Shown here: positions 15,257-25,010 of the stretch, piece after piece
Layout: each line of letters begins with the position of its first letter
How positions within the stretch are numbered: position 1 is the first letter of the stretch
Origin: JAZDJJ01 sp043804035
GTDB taxonomy: Bacteria; Bacteroidota; Bacteroidia; Palsa-948
Length of the DNA: 25,051 nt
Assembly: GCA_043804035.1 (NCBI GenBank)
Contig: JAZDJJ010000088.1
Span: forward strand, 1 to 25,051
Direction of reading: 5' to 3'
Made by a program: the position numbers and the translations under genes
The notes under the pieces: model-generated
Seen by the model: the letters and a program-made list of their open reading frames with translations, nothing else
What the model was told of the DNA's origin: nothing
Database searches by the model: none

Positions 15257-18200
15257 GTGAAAGTAATACAATCACTATTTATTTCTGTTTCTGTATTGTT
15301 CGTATCCATTTTATGGGCGAGCAGTCCTTCTTTTATTACTATCACTCCCTCATTGAAAAGGAACTGCTCTGATGAAATCGGAAAATGGAATGAAACGGCT
15401 GTCGCCGACTCTGACACCGTCATTGGTTCGCTCAAATATCCCATGCAGGACCAATCGTATGGAATTCCTTTTGATAATGATTACACAGGTGGATTATATC
15501 TGAACGACCCTTCTAATATCAAAACAAATATTACTTATGACCCCGATTCCAATATATTCAACATCAATCAAAAGATGGGCAACATCAATTACCGTCCTTC
15601 TATTTATATGTCGCAGGAGGAATATATGGAGTATGAATTTAGAAGATCTTTTAAGGAATACTGGAAACAGCGCAGCCATGCCGAATCCATGACCCAACAG
15701 CAGAATAAAAACCTGATACCTCCCATCAAAATAAACAGTCAGATATTTGATAGAATTTTCGGAAGCAATGTAGTGGACATTCGTCCGCAAGGGTCAGCAG
15801 AAATTATTTTCGGAGTAAATTCTTCTTTCACTGCAAATCCTGCGGTGCCGGTAAAACAACGTAGGATTACCACCTTTGATTTTGACGAAAAGATACAATT
15901 AAACTTGATTGGAAAAATTGGCGAACGCCTGAAGATAGCCACTAACTATAATACATTAGCCACATTTGATTTTGAAAATAAAATGAAATTGGATTGGGTA
16001 GGACAAGAAGACGATATTATCAAAAAACTTGAAGCAGGAAATGTGAGTTTACCTCTCACTAGCACACTTATTTCCGGAAGTCAAAGTTTGTTTGGTATAA
16101 AAACGCAATTGCAGTTCGGCAAGACAACGGTTACAAGTGTTATTTCGCATGATAAAGGACAGAAGAAAGAAATTAATATTGAAGGCGGTGCGCAAGTCAA
16201 TTCGTTTGAAATAAATGGCGACAATTATGAGCCCAATAAACATTTTTTTACAGCACAGTATTTCAAAGAAAAATATGATACTGCAATGAAAAGTTTGCCC
16301 GTCATTGTTTCAGGCATCAGCATTACGAAAATAGAAGTGTGGATTACCAACACCAGTTCCAACATCAACGATACCCGTAACATTATTGCGATGGCGGACT
16401 TGGGAGAAGGGAAACAAACTAATGTTACAACCACAGTAACCATCGCACCAAACAATATTGATATCCCCAATAATGCAAATAATCTTTTGGATCCGCTTGT
16501 GCTTGCATCAGATACAACTATCAGAAATAAAGATCAGGCATCAACTATTCTTACTGGTAAAGGATATCAGCCCGTTAGAGATTTTGAACGCGTCCTTTCT
16601 GCAAGAAAACTTTCAACAAGCGAATTTTCTTTCAATTCCAAACTCGGATTCGTTTCGCTTAATACCACAGTAAATCCCGATCAAGTAGTTGCAGTTGCAT
16701 ATCAATATACTTACAACGGAAAAACTTATCAGGTTGGAGAACTTTCTACAGACGGAATAGCAGACCCAAAATGTTTGTTCGTAAAAATGCTCAAAAGCAC
16801 AATTGTTAGTCCGCGTAAAGATACTTTGCTATGGGATTTAATGATGAAGAATGTTTACTCTATTGGTGCTTATCAAGTGAAGCAGGAAGATTTTAGATTA
16901 GATGTATACTACAATAATCCTTCAACAGGAACAGACATACCTTTACTACCCGAAAAAGGAATTTCATCTATAGAAGGAAAACCACTCATCCAGTTAATGA
17001 ACATGGATCGCATCAATACTTCGGGTGATGCAATCCCCGATGGCATTTTTGATTTTTTTGATGGAGTTACTATCAACGCTTCTAACGGAAGAATTTATTT
17101 TCCTGTACGCGAGCCCTTTGGCGACCACATACGAAAGATGATAAATCCGAACAATAATCCTACTCTCATTATTACTGAAAATAAATACGCTTACGACCAA
17201 CTTTACGATTCCACCAAATATTCTGCTCAGCAATTCCCAGATAAAAACCGCTTCAAAATAAAAGGCAGTTACAAGTCAGCATCCGGCTCCGAAATTTCAT
17301 TGAATGCACCAAGTATTCCAGAAGGATCTGTAATAGTAACAGCAGGAGGAGTGCCTCTTACAGAAAATGTGGATTACACAGTTGATTATGCTATCGGGAA
17401 AGTAAAAATCATCAATCAGGGAATTTTACAGTCAGGCATGCCAATTAAAATATCTTTTGAAAGCAATGTGCTTTTCGGTATTCAACAAAAATCATTATTG
17501 GGAACGCATGTGGATTATCGTGTAAATAAAGATTTTAATCTTGGCGCTACTGCACTTCGCCTCAATGAACGTCCAATCATGCAGAAAGTAAATATTGGCG
17601 ACGAGCCAATCAAGAACACCATTGCAGGATTTGATGGAAACTATCGTTCCGATTTCCCATGGCTCACCCGTCTTGTGGATAAACTACCTCTGTTTGCAAC
17701 AAAAGAAATGTCTACCATCACTGCATCAGGCGAAGTGGCAACATTGATACCGGGACACTCACGTGCTATCAACGATAAAAATAACAAAGGTGGAAATTCT
17801 TACATAGATGATTTTGAAGGAAGCCAAATGCCAATGGATATAAAATCAATTGGAGCATGGACGCTTGCCAGCACTCCGCAGGGAAATAATCCACTCTGGA
17901 TTGAAGGAAAAAGAACAGATACAATATTCGGATTTAACCGCGCTAAAATGTCATGGTATGTAATAGATCCAATGTTTACTCGCCAAATACAAAATCTCAC
18001 TCCATCCTACTACAATAGAGAAATGATGTCAGATAATTATCAATGTGAGATATTTGAAACACAAATATTTCCTAAAAAAATTTCATCAACAGGACAACCA
18101 ATACCTATATCTACACTTGACCTTGCTTTTTATCCTGATGAACGAGGTCCGTATAATTATGATGCAGAAGGAGTTTCTGGAATTTCGGCAGGAACAAATG

Positions 18201-21200
18201 CAAATGGGAAATTAAAAAATCCGGCAACACGATGGGGAGGAATACAAAGAAAAATTGAAACCAACGACTTTGAAGCAGTCAATGTGGAGTTCATACAATT
18301 ATGGGTGATGGACCCTTTTAATAGCGATTTAGGAAGCAAGTACAATAATCTTCAGCAAACTTCGGGCGAACTTATTATCCATCTTGGAAATATTTCGGAA
18401 GATGTTTTAAGGGATGGTAAGAAAAGTTTTGAGAATGGATTACCAATCTCGCCTTCTGATATAACACATCCTTATGATAATACCTCTTGGGGAAGAGTAC
18501 CTAAAATACAAGCCATTGTCAATGCTTTTGACAACAATTCTGATGCACGCGCAGAGCAGGACATAGGATTGGATGGGCTGAAAGATGTAGACGAAAAAAT
18601 ATATTTTAAAAAATATGTAGATGCATACTCTGCTATTACAGGTTCTGTTCCCGATGATCCTTCTTCTGATTTTTATCATTATTACCGCGGTAATGATTAT
18701 GATGCACAATCTCTTGGTACGCTTGAACGTTACAAAAATTACAACGGACTGGAAGGCAACTCACCTGTAACATCAGGCAGTTATCCCACAGCATCTACCA
18801 CACTTCCCAACACAGAAGACATCAACCGCGACAATAACCTCAGTGAGAATGAAGGATATTATCAATACAAGATAAAAGTTTCACCTGCCGATTTTTCACC
18901 TGCCAATGTTGGTAAAAATTTCATTACAGATGTGGTATCAGGAAATGGTACAACCATAGACAATCAACCTGTGGATGTAAAATGGTATCAGTTAAAAATT
19001 CCTGTGAGTGCATTTGAAGCCAAATACGGCAACATAGAAGATTTTAAACTCATTCGTTTCATTCGTGTGCTGATGCGAGGTTTTGACAAACCGGCAGTGA
19101 TGCGTTTTGCCCGTATGGAACTGATACGCGGAGAATGGAGAAAATATAATTATGACATTACTGACGGCGGTGAATACACCGGAGATGATGATCCCGGAAC
19201 CAATTTTGATGTATCAGCAGTAAATTATGAAGAGAACGGAACAAAAACCCCAGTGAACTATGTACTGCCACCGGACATTGAACAAATGTTAAATTACGGT
19301 CCGTCAAACCCGGTTCCGCTGAACGAACAAGCCATGGCACTTCGGGTGTGTAATCTAAAAGATGGTAACGCACGTGCCGCCTACAAAAATGTTGATTTTG
19401 ATGTCCGCTCTTACAAAAAACTAAAAATGTTTATCCATGCCGAAGCACAGACAAATAATAATCTCTATGATGATGACCTCACCTGTTTTGTTCGTATCGG
19501 CAGCGACTATACACAAAACTATTACGAGTACGAAATTCCATTGAAAGTAACACCACGTGGTGCTTATGACAACAGCAATTCAGATAGTCGTAAAACTGTC
19601 TGGAACGAACATAACAATATGGAGATTGCCTTTGAGGATTTACAAAACATAAAACAGCAACGCAATCGCGATATACTTAATGGCACAGTAAAATTGACTC
19701 AGCCCTATAAAAAAACTATTACCGATGCAAATGGAAATATCCGTTATGTGTATGTAAAAGGAAATCCTAATCTCAGTGCTATCAAAACCATTATGATTGG
19801 CGTTCGGAATCAGAAGCAAACAGGTGATGAGGAAGATGACGGACTTGCCAAATGTGCTGAAGTGTGGATAAATGAATTACGGCTTTCTGACTTTGATGAA
19901 AAAGGAGGATGGGCAAGCACAGCACGGGTTACTGCAAAACTTGCAGACCTCGGCACGCTTACACTTTCCGGAAACTATAGCACGCCGGGATGGGGAAGCA
20001 TTGAGAAAAAAGTTAGCGAACGACAAAGAGAAACAAAATATCAATATGATATTGCTTCACAATTGCAACTACATAAGTTTATTCCATCTGAATGGGGCAT
20101 CAACTTGCCGATGTATGTGGGATATTCCGAATCTGTTATTAAGCCACAATACAATCCTTTGGATCCGGATATTTTACTAACTCCTATTTTAAAAGATAAA
20201 GAACTTCCGAAGAACTATCGCGATTCTCTCAGCCGTATAACTATTGACCGTACCAGACGCAAAAGCATTAACTTTACTAATGTTAAAAAAGATAAATCAA
20301 AAAATTCCAAAACAAATCATGTTTATGATATTTCAAATTTGGCTTTCAATTATTCATACAGCAATTTCTTTAATCGCAGCGCCACTATTGACTATAACAA
20401 CATACGTGATTATCGCGGAGGACTGACCTATAATTTCTCCACCAGTCCAAAAAATATTCAGCCCTTCAAAAAATCTAAATTTCTCAGTAAAAAATATTTC
20501 GCACTTATTAAAGATTTTAATTTCAATCCTTATCCCGAAAAATATTCATTCCTGATGGATATTGACCGCCACTATTCCGACCGACTTGTACGCAACACTA
20601 CGGGCGAGAATATTCCACTCATGCCTTACTTTGATAAAAAATTTACTATGTTCCGTGCTTATGATATGAAGTATGATATCGCCAAAGCACTCAAACTGGA
20701 TTTTCATGCTGATAATACCAGCCGCATCATGGAACCAGAAGGCGCTATTGATACAAAAGAAAAGAAAGAACAAATCAAACAGAATCTAATGGAACTTGGG
20801 AAAAATATCTTTTACAATCAGCACATAAAAATTGATTACACAGTACCTATCAACAAAATTCCGCTCATCAATTGGATAACAGCCACGACATCTTATTCTG
20901 CGGATTACAAATGGACACGCGCACCTTTTAGCGCCGATACAATGGGACATATCATTACTAACGGTAATCAAAAACAACTCAACACGCAGGCAAACCTGAT
21001 TTCATTGTATAACAAAATTCCATATTTCAAAAAAGTTAATCAGGGAATAAAAAATCCGAAAGATAAACCCGAAAAAAAAACATCTCCGAAAGGGAAAGAA
21101 CCTCCGAAATCAAATATAGGAAATCCGAATGACCCCAAGAACCCAAAAGATACTACTAAGAGCAAAAAAATAAAGTTTGGCGATATGCTTTTTCCACAAT

Positions 21201-22600
21201 ATGCAGTACGAACTATTATGATGCTGAAAAATGTTTCTGTTAATTATTCAAACAGCGAAGGCACAACACTTCCCGGCTACAATGAACAAACGCAATTCTT
21301 TGGTCTTAATCAAAACGATAATTATTCATCGCAATTTGGATTAGCACCAGGTCTCGGATTTATACTCGGACAGCAAAATAATTTTGGAACACAAAAAAAG
21401 CCATTTACTGATTATGCTGCTTCACAAAAATGGATGGTAAAAACAAGTTCGCTGAATACTCCGTTCACAAAAAACACAACTAACAACATTGCAGGTAAAG
21501 CAAACATTGAGCCGATTCCCGGATTCAAAATAGGATTAGATGCTAACAGAAATAAATCAGAAAATTACAGCGAGTTTTTCCGATGGAGCGATTCTCTGGA
21601 GGACTTTGTTCATCAATCGCCAATTATAAATGGAAATTTTAGCATATCATTTATAACATGGAAAACTTCATTTGAAAAAATAAACAAGGATTATAGTTCA
21701 GATGCGTTCACTTCTTTTTTAAATAATCGCTCTATTATTTCTCGTCGTTTTGCCGAAAAATATAATAACTCATCAGGACAACAAACGGATAGTTACTTTC
21801 AGGGCTATGGTGCCACATCACAGCAAGTACTGATGTTTTCTTTTCTGTCAGCATATTCAGGAAAAAATCCAAACGCAATTTCATTAAAAACATTTCCCAA
21901 TATCCCCAAGCCCAACTGGCGCATAACTTATGATGGCTTGTCAAAAATTAAATTTCTGAAAAAAATTTTCAAGACCGTTACGCTCGTTCATGCTTATCGT
22001 TCTTCTTATAGTTTTACATATACAAACAATTTAATGTCGGGATTAAGAGAACCGGGCAACCCATTCATATTAGATAAAAACAATGATTTTCTTTTCTATG
22101 AGCAGATAAATTCCGTCTCCATTTCAGAACAATACGCCCCTCTGATAAAGATTAATATAACTTTGCCGAATAATCTACAGTTTAATATAGAAATAAAGAA
22201 AGACAGAAATTTATCTATGAGTTTTGCCAATAATCAACTTACAGAAATAAATGGACGGGAACTTTCGGCTGGCTCAGGATACAGATTTAAAGATATTGTG
22301 CTTAAATCTCCATTCGGAAAAAGCAAGAACAAAAAATCCATCAAGAGCGATTTGAATGTAAAGGCGAATTTTTCTATCCGAAATAATTTATCTATGATAA
22401 GAAAGGTGGTTGAAGGTGTTACTCAGCCCATTGCAGGACAAACTATTTATTCATTAAAAATGTCTGCCGACTATGTGATTACACAGCGCATCAATATGCG
22501 ACTATTCTATGATTGGCTATTTACTGAACCGCGAATATCAATTATCTTCAGGTCGTCCAACACCAACGCAGGAGTGAGCTTGCGATTTTCATTATCGTAA
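15257..22600 (+). CDS. sprA: Type IX secretion translocon / gliding motility protein SprA (Sov)
   Basis: A very large outer membrane protein, about 2447 residues from the chosen GTG; the frame is open back to a TTG at 15137. The family is typically about 2400-2500 residues. The GTG is preferred because it directly precedes a signal peptide (V-K-V-I-Q-S-L-F...I-L-W-A-S-S). There is no ATG before position 15440, which would remove the signal. Family-like segments include S-Y-I-D-D-F-E-G-S-Q (about residue 845), R-Y-K-N-Y-N-G-L-E-G-N-S-P (about 1155) and S-I-N-F-T-N-V-K-K (about 1670), ending in a strand rich in aromatic/polar alternation. SprA forms the giant single-chain barrel through which folded type IX cargo crosses the outer membrane, capped by PorV. 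A Lys/Pro/Asn-rich insertion lies at about residues 1930-1975. No frameshift is seen. Confidence 0.95.
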   Translation: MKVIQSLFISVSVLFVSILWASSPSFITITPSLKRNCSDEIGKWNETAVADSDTVIGSLKYPMQDQSYGIPFDNDYTGGLYLNDPSNIKTNITYDPDSNIFNINQKMGNINYRPSIYMSQEEYMEYEFRRSFKEYWKQRSHAESMTQQQNKNLIPPIKINSQIFDRIFGSNVVDIRPQGSAEIIFGVNSSFTANPAVPVKQRRITTFDFDEKIQLNLIGKIGERLKIATNYNTLATFDFENKMKLDWVGQEDDIIKKLEAGNVSLPLTSTLISGSQSLFGIKTQLQFGKTTVTSVISHDKGQKKEINIEGGAQVNSFEINGDNYEPNKHFFTAQYFKEKYDTAMKSLPVIVSGISITKIEVWITNTSSNINDTRNIIAMADLGEGKQTNVTTTVTIAPNNIDIPNNANNLLDPLVLASDTTIRNKDQASTILTGKGYQPVRDFERVLSARKLSTSEFSFNSKLGFVSLNTTVNPDQVVAVAYQYTYNGKTYQVGELSTDGIADPKCLFVKMLKSTIVSPRKDTLLWDLMMKNVYSIGAYQVKQEDFRLDVYYNNPSTGTDIPLLPEKGISSIEGKPLIQLMNMDRINTSGDAIPDGIFDFFDGVTINASNGRIYFPVREPFGDHIRKMINPNNNPTLIITENKYAYDQLYDSTKYSAQQFPDKNRFKIKGSYKSASGSEISLNAPSIPEGSVIVTAGGVPLTENVDYTVDYAIGKVKIINQGILQSGMPIKISFESNVLFGIQQKSLLGTHVDYRVNKDFNLGATALRLNERPIMQKVNIGDEPIKNTIAGFDGNYRSDFPWLTRLVDKLPLFATKEMSTITASGEVATLIPGHSRAINDKNNKGGNSYIDDFEGSQMPMDIKSIGAWTLASTPQGNNPLWIEGKRTDTIFGFNRAKMSWYVIDPMFTRQIQNLTPSYYNREMMSDNYQCEIFETQIFPKKISSTGQPIPISTLDLAFYPDERGPYNYDAEGVSGISAGTNANGKLKNPATRWGGIQRKIETNDFEAVNVEFIQLWVMDPFNSDLGSKYNNLQQTSGELIIHLGNISEDVLRDGKKSFENGLPISPSDITHPYDNTSWGRVPKIQAIVNAFDNNSDARAEQDIGLDGLKDVDEKIYFKKYVDAYSAITGSVPDDPSSDFYHYYRGNDYDAQSLGTLERYKNYNGLEGNSPVTSGSYPTASTTLPNTEDINRDNNLSENEGYYQYKIKVSPADFSPANVGKNFITDVVSGNGTTIDNQPVDVKWYQLKIPVSAFEAKYGNIEDFKLIRFIRVLMRGFDKPAVMRFARMELIRGEWRKYNYDITDGGEYTGDDDPGTNFDVSAVNYEENGTKTPVNYVLPPDIEQMLNYGPSNPVPLNEQAMALRVCNLKDGNARAAYKNVDFDVRSYKKLKMFIHAEAQTNNNLYDDDLTCFVRIGSDYTQNYYEYEIPLKVTPRGAYDNSNSDSRKTVWNEHNNMEIAFEDLQNIKQQRNRDILNGTVKLTQPYKKTITDANGNIRYVYVKGNPNLSAIKTIMIGVRNQKQTGDEEDDGLAKCAEVWINELRLSDFDEKGGWASTARVTAKLADLGTLTLSGNYSTPGWGSIEKKVSERQRETKYQYDIASQLQLHKFIPSEWGINLPMYVGYSESVIKPQYNPLDPDILLTPILKDKELPKNYRDSLSRITIDRTRRKSINFTNVKKDKSKNSKTNHVYDISNLAFNYSYSNFFNRSATIDYNNIRDYRGGLTYNFSTSPKNIQPFKKSKFLSKKYFALIKDFNFNPYPEKYSFLMDIDRHYSDRLVRNTTGENIPLMPYFDKKFTMFRAYDMKYDIAKALKLDFHADNTSRIMEPEGAIDTKEKKEQIKQNLMELGKNIFYNQHIKIDYTVPINKIPLINWITATTSYSADYKWTRAPFSADTMGHIITNGNQKQLNTQANLISLYNKIPYFKKVNQGIKNPKDKPEKKTSPKGKEPPKSNIGNPNDPKNPKDTTKSKKIKFGDMLFPQYAVRTIMMLKNVSVNYSNSEGTTLPGYNEQTQFFGLNQNDNYSSQFGLAPGLGFILGQQNNFGTQKKPFTDYAASQKWMVKTSSLNTPFTKNTTNNIAGKANIEPIPGFKIGLDANRNKSENYSEFFRWSDSLEDFVHQSPIINGNFSISFITWKTSFEKINKDYSSDAFTSFLNNRSIISRRFAEKYNNSSGQQTDSYFQGYGATSQQVLMFSFLSAYSGKNPNAISLKTFPNIPKPNWRITYDGLSKIKFLKKIFKTVTLVHAYRSSYSFTYTNNLMSGLREPGNPFILDKNNDFLFYEQINSVSISEQYAPLIKINITLPNNLQFNIEIKKDRNLSMSFANNQLTEINGRELSAGSGYRFKDIVLKSPFGKSKNKKSIKSDLNVKANFSIRNNLSMIRKVVEGVTQPIAGQTIYSLKMSADYVITQRINMRLFYDWLFTEPRISIIFRSSNTNAGVSLRFSLS

Positions 22601-22607
22601 AATTAAT

Positions 22608-22635
22608 GAAGTGCGAAACTTCTTGCCCTTTTTTT
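22608..22635 (+). terminator. Possible intrinsic terminator of sprA
   Basis: GAAGT (22608-22612) and ACTTC (22618-22622) form a 5-bp stem with loop GCGAA, followed six bases later by seven T's (22629-22635). It starts seven bases after the sprA stop. The stem is short and the T-tract is displaced, so confidence is modest. Confidence 0.4.
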
Positions 22636-22714
22636 GAAAAACCATTGATGATTTATTACATCTTTGGTGTTAAAATGTTTTTGGTATTTGATCTTTGGAC
22701 ATTGAAACTCGTGC

Positions 22715-22763
22715 ATTGAGCTTGCCGAAATTTGCCGAATATTTTAATTTTTTGGAACCGCCC
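22715..22763. repeat. Truncated right end of the MITE-like family, copy E
   Basis: ATTGAGCTTGCCGAA matches the central part of copy A (4715-4730 region), and AATTTTTTGGAACCGCCC matches its right terminus. The intervening inner arms are lost. It sits between sprA and tRNA-Trp. Confidence 0.6.
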
Positions 22764-22792
22764 TTAAGATACCTTAATGCCCAGAAATTATG

Positions 22793-22865
22793 CACGGGTG
22801 GAGAGGGTCGAACTCCCGACCTGCGGTTTTGGAGACCGCTGCTCTACCAATTGAGCTACACCCGT
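22793..22865 (-). tRNA. tRNA-Trp (anticodon CCA)
   Basis: The 73-nt cloverleaf has acceptor stem ACGGGTG/CACCCGT and discriminator G, as usual for Trp. The anticodon loop CTCCAAA reads CCA and the T-arm GTTCGACC is canonical. It lies 63 bases downstream of tuf and is probably on the same transcript. Confidence 0.97.
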
Positions 22866-22928
22866 TTGAGCATAGTTGGCAATAAGCAGTTGGCAAAAAT
22901 TAAAAACTGCAAATTAAAAACCGCAAAC

Positions 22929-24116
22929 TTATTTAATGATCTCAGTAACTTGACCCGCACCAACTGTTCTGCCTCCCTCACGAATAGCAAAACGAAGTCC
23001 TTTATCCATAGCAACCGGTTGAATAAGTTCAACTTGAATGGTTACATTATCACCTGGCATTATCATTTCTCTTCCTTCGGAGAGCGAAATGGTTCCTGTT
23101 ACATCAGTAGTACGCATATAAAACTGTGGGCGATAATTATTATGAAACGGTGTATGCCGTCCTCCTTCTTCTTTTTTCAGCACATAAACTTCTGCTTTGA
23201 AAACTGTATGTGGAGTGATGGTTCCTGGTTTTGCAAGCACCATTCCTCGCCAGATATCTTTCTTGTCAACACCACGAAGAAGAAGACCTGCATTGTCACC
23301 TGCCTGCCCGCTATCAAGTTCTTTACGGAACATTTCAACACCTGTAACAACCGATTTCATTTTTTCGGAGCGCATTCCAATTATCTCTATTTCTTCGCCT
23401 ACTTTACAAACGCCTTGTTCTATTCTGCCGGTAGCAACTGTTCCTCTGCCAGTGATAGAAAAAATATCTTCAACAGGCATCAGGAATGGTTTGTCAACTG
23501 CACGGACGGGTAGAGGAATAAAATCATCAATAGCATTCGTCAGTTCAAAAATTGCTGGCATCCATTTTGGATCTTTATTCATGGCACCAAGTGCAGAACC
23601 ACGGATAATCGGAGTTTTATCACCTTCATATTTATAGAAAGTAAGTCGTTCGCGAATCTCTACTTCAACCAAATCAAGAAGTTCAGGATCATCAACCATA
23701 TCACATTTGTTCATGAACACAACAATTTTTGGCACACCCACTTGACGTGCAAGTAGAATGTGTTCATTTGTTTGTGGCATTGGTCCATCAGTCGCGGCAA
23801 CAACAAGGATGGCACCGTCCATTTGGGCAGCACCTGTAACCATATTCTTTATATAGTCCGCATGTCCTGGACAATCTACGTGAGCATAATGACGTTTGTC
23901 GGTAGAATATTCTACATGAGCTGTATTAATAGTGATACCTCTTGCTTTTTCTTCAGGAGCATTATCAATAGAATCGAACGTTCTTACTTCTGCCAGCCCT
24001 TTATCAGCAAGTAGCATTGTGATGGCGGCAGTGAGTGTGGTTTTTCCGTGATCAACGTGACCAATTGTTCCAATATTTACATGTGGTTTGGAACGATTAA
24101 ATTTTTCTTTTGCCAT
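22929..24116 (-). CDS. tuf: Elongation factor Tu
   Basis: This 395-residue translational GTPase delivers aminoacyl-tRNA to the ribosome. The GTP-binding elements are all intact: G-H-V-D-H-G-K-T (19-26), R-G-I-T-I (59-63), D-C-P-G-H (81-85), N-K-C-D (136-139) and S-A-L (174-176). The C-terminal barrel domains end in V-G-A-G-Q-V-T-E-I-I-K. The ATG at 24116 begins M-A-K-E-K-F-N-R, the normal N-terminus. It is embedded in a tRNA operon in the order Thr-Tyr-Gly-Thr-tuf-Trp. Confidence 0.99.
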   Translation of the reverse strand: MAKEKFNRSKPHVNIGTIGHVDHGKTTLTAAITMLLADKGLAEVRTFDSIDNAPEEKARGITINTAHVEYSTDKRHYAHVDCPGHADYIKNMVTGAAQMDGAILVVAATDGPMPQTNEHILLARQVGVPKIVVFMNKCDMVDDPELLDLVEVEIRERLTFYKYEGDKTPIIRGSALGAMNKDPKWMPAIFELTNAIDDFIPLPVRAVDKPFLMPVEDIFSITGRGTVATGRIEQGVCKVGEEIEIIGMRSEKMKSVVTGVEMFRKELDSGQAGDNAGLLLRGVDKKDIWRGMVLAKPGTITPHTVFKAEVYVLKKEEGGRHTPFHNNYRPQFYMRTTDVTGTISLSEGREMIMPGDNVTIQVELIQPVAMDKGLRFAIREGGRTVGAGQVTEIIK

Positions 24117-24292
24117 AGTAATAAGTATTTAAAAGTTTTAAAACATTTTTGGATTCAAATAAATTTTTTTTCATGTCGTCAAAAATATTTTTCATTTATC
24201 TCTGCAACAATTTATTTGCATCCATTATTAAAAAGAGGCAAATATACATTTTATTTTCACTCCACTAATATATTTGATAATATTTTTTTTTG

Positions 24293-24365
24293 AGCCAATG
24301 ACCAGGATTGAACTGGTGACCTCGTCCTTACCAAGGACGTGCTCTACCAACTGAGCTACATTGGC
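24293..24365 (-). tRNA. tRNA-Thr (anticodon GGT)
   Basis: The 73-nt cloverleaf has acceptor stem GCCAATG/CATTGGC, anticodon loop TTGGTAA and T-arm GTTCAATCC. The genomic base in the discriminator position reads T. It lies 4 nt downstream of tRNA-Gly and upstream of tuf. Confidence 0.97.
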
Positions 24366-24369
24366 GCAG

Positions 24370-24442
24370 AGCGGGAGACGGGACTTGAACCCGCGACATT
24401 CAGCTTGGAAGGCTGAAGCTCTACCAACTGAGCTACTCCCGC
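24370..24442 (-). tRNA. tRNA-Gly (anticodon TCC)
   Basis: The 73-nt cloverleaf has acceptor stem GCGGGAG/CTCCCGC, anticodon loop CTTCCAA reading TCC and T-arm GTTCAAGTC. It lies between tRNA-Tyr and tRNA-Thr(GGT). Confidence 0.97.
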
Positions 24443-24460
24443 AATTCGTCATTTCTAAAG

Positions 24461-24543
24461 TGGGGAGACAAGGATTTGAACCTTGGAACTCCGAAGAGGA
24501 CAGATTTACAGTCTGTTGCCTTTGACCACTTGGCTATCTCCCC
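24461..24543 (-). tRNA. tRNA-Tyr (anticodon GTA)
   Basis: At 83 nt it has the long variable arm expected of bacterial tRNA-Tyr. The acceptor stem is GGGGAGA/TCTCCCC, discriminator A, and anticodon loop CTGTAAA reads GTA. Confidence 0.97.
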
Positions 24544-24597
24544 TTTATAAACGACAAACCCAAAAGATTTATCATTTGTAATTCATAATTCCATTTG

Positions 24598-24670
24598 AGC
24601 CAGCGAAGGGAGTCGAACCCCCGACATACTGATTACAAATCAGTTGCTCTACCAACTGAGCTACGCTGGC
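24598..24670 (-). tRNA. tRNA-Thr (anticodon TGT)
   Basis: The 73-nt cloverleaf has acceptor stem GCCAGCG/CGCTGGC, anticodon loop TTTGTAA reading TGT and T-arm GTTCGACTC. It is the first gene of the tRNA-tuf operon. Confidence 0.97.
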
Positions 24671-24696
24671 AAAAATCGTCTGTTTTTTTTATACTT

Positions 24697-24727
24697 TAAA
24701 GATGACTTTCAAAAAATCCTCTTCAAA
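24697..24727 (-). promoter_or_regulatory. Possible promoter of the tRNA-tuf operon
   Basis: On the minus strand, TTTG (24724-24727) is followed after exactly 19 bases by CATCTTTA (24697-24704), a two-mismatch fit to the TAnnTTTG -7 element. It lies 27 bases before the first tRNA. The fit is imperfect. Confidence 0.35.
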
Positions 24728-24838
24728 AAAAAGAGACAAATGTATAAAATATTCCAAATACATCTTACGTAGAGTTTGCAGAAAAAAATGTGCAAAGATT
24801 TTACGTTGATTTTTTTAGTGAAATTTTTATTCAAATAA

Positions 24839-24875
24839 GGGCAGTTCTAAAAATACAAATAAACGTCACTGCGAG
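24839..24875. repeat. Left-end fragment of the MITE-like family, copy D
   Basis: GGGCAGTTCTAAAAATACAA and the following ATAAACGTCACTGCGAG match the left 37 bases of copy A with one change (CATTG to CACTG). The rest of the element is absent. Confidence 0.75.
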
Positions 24876-25010
24876 ACGTAATTTTTTTTGCCAAAAAAAA
24901 TCAACAAAAGATGAAACGAGGGTGGTTCATCAGTAGTAATAATAATTTGATAATACGCAATACGAGCAGGAAAAATCGAATAACAAACTCAAACGTTAAT
25001 TCGTTGTTCT

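Noticed and set aside
22695..23513. 272-residue plus-strand open frame
   Set aside because: It runs through tRNA-Trp and antisense to tuf; composition is the mirror of EF-Tu codons and no family is recognisable.
24228..24452. 74-residue minus-strand open frame
   Set aside because: It is a translation of tRNA-Gly and tRNA-Thr sequence, a common spurious call.
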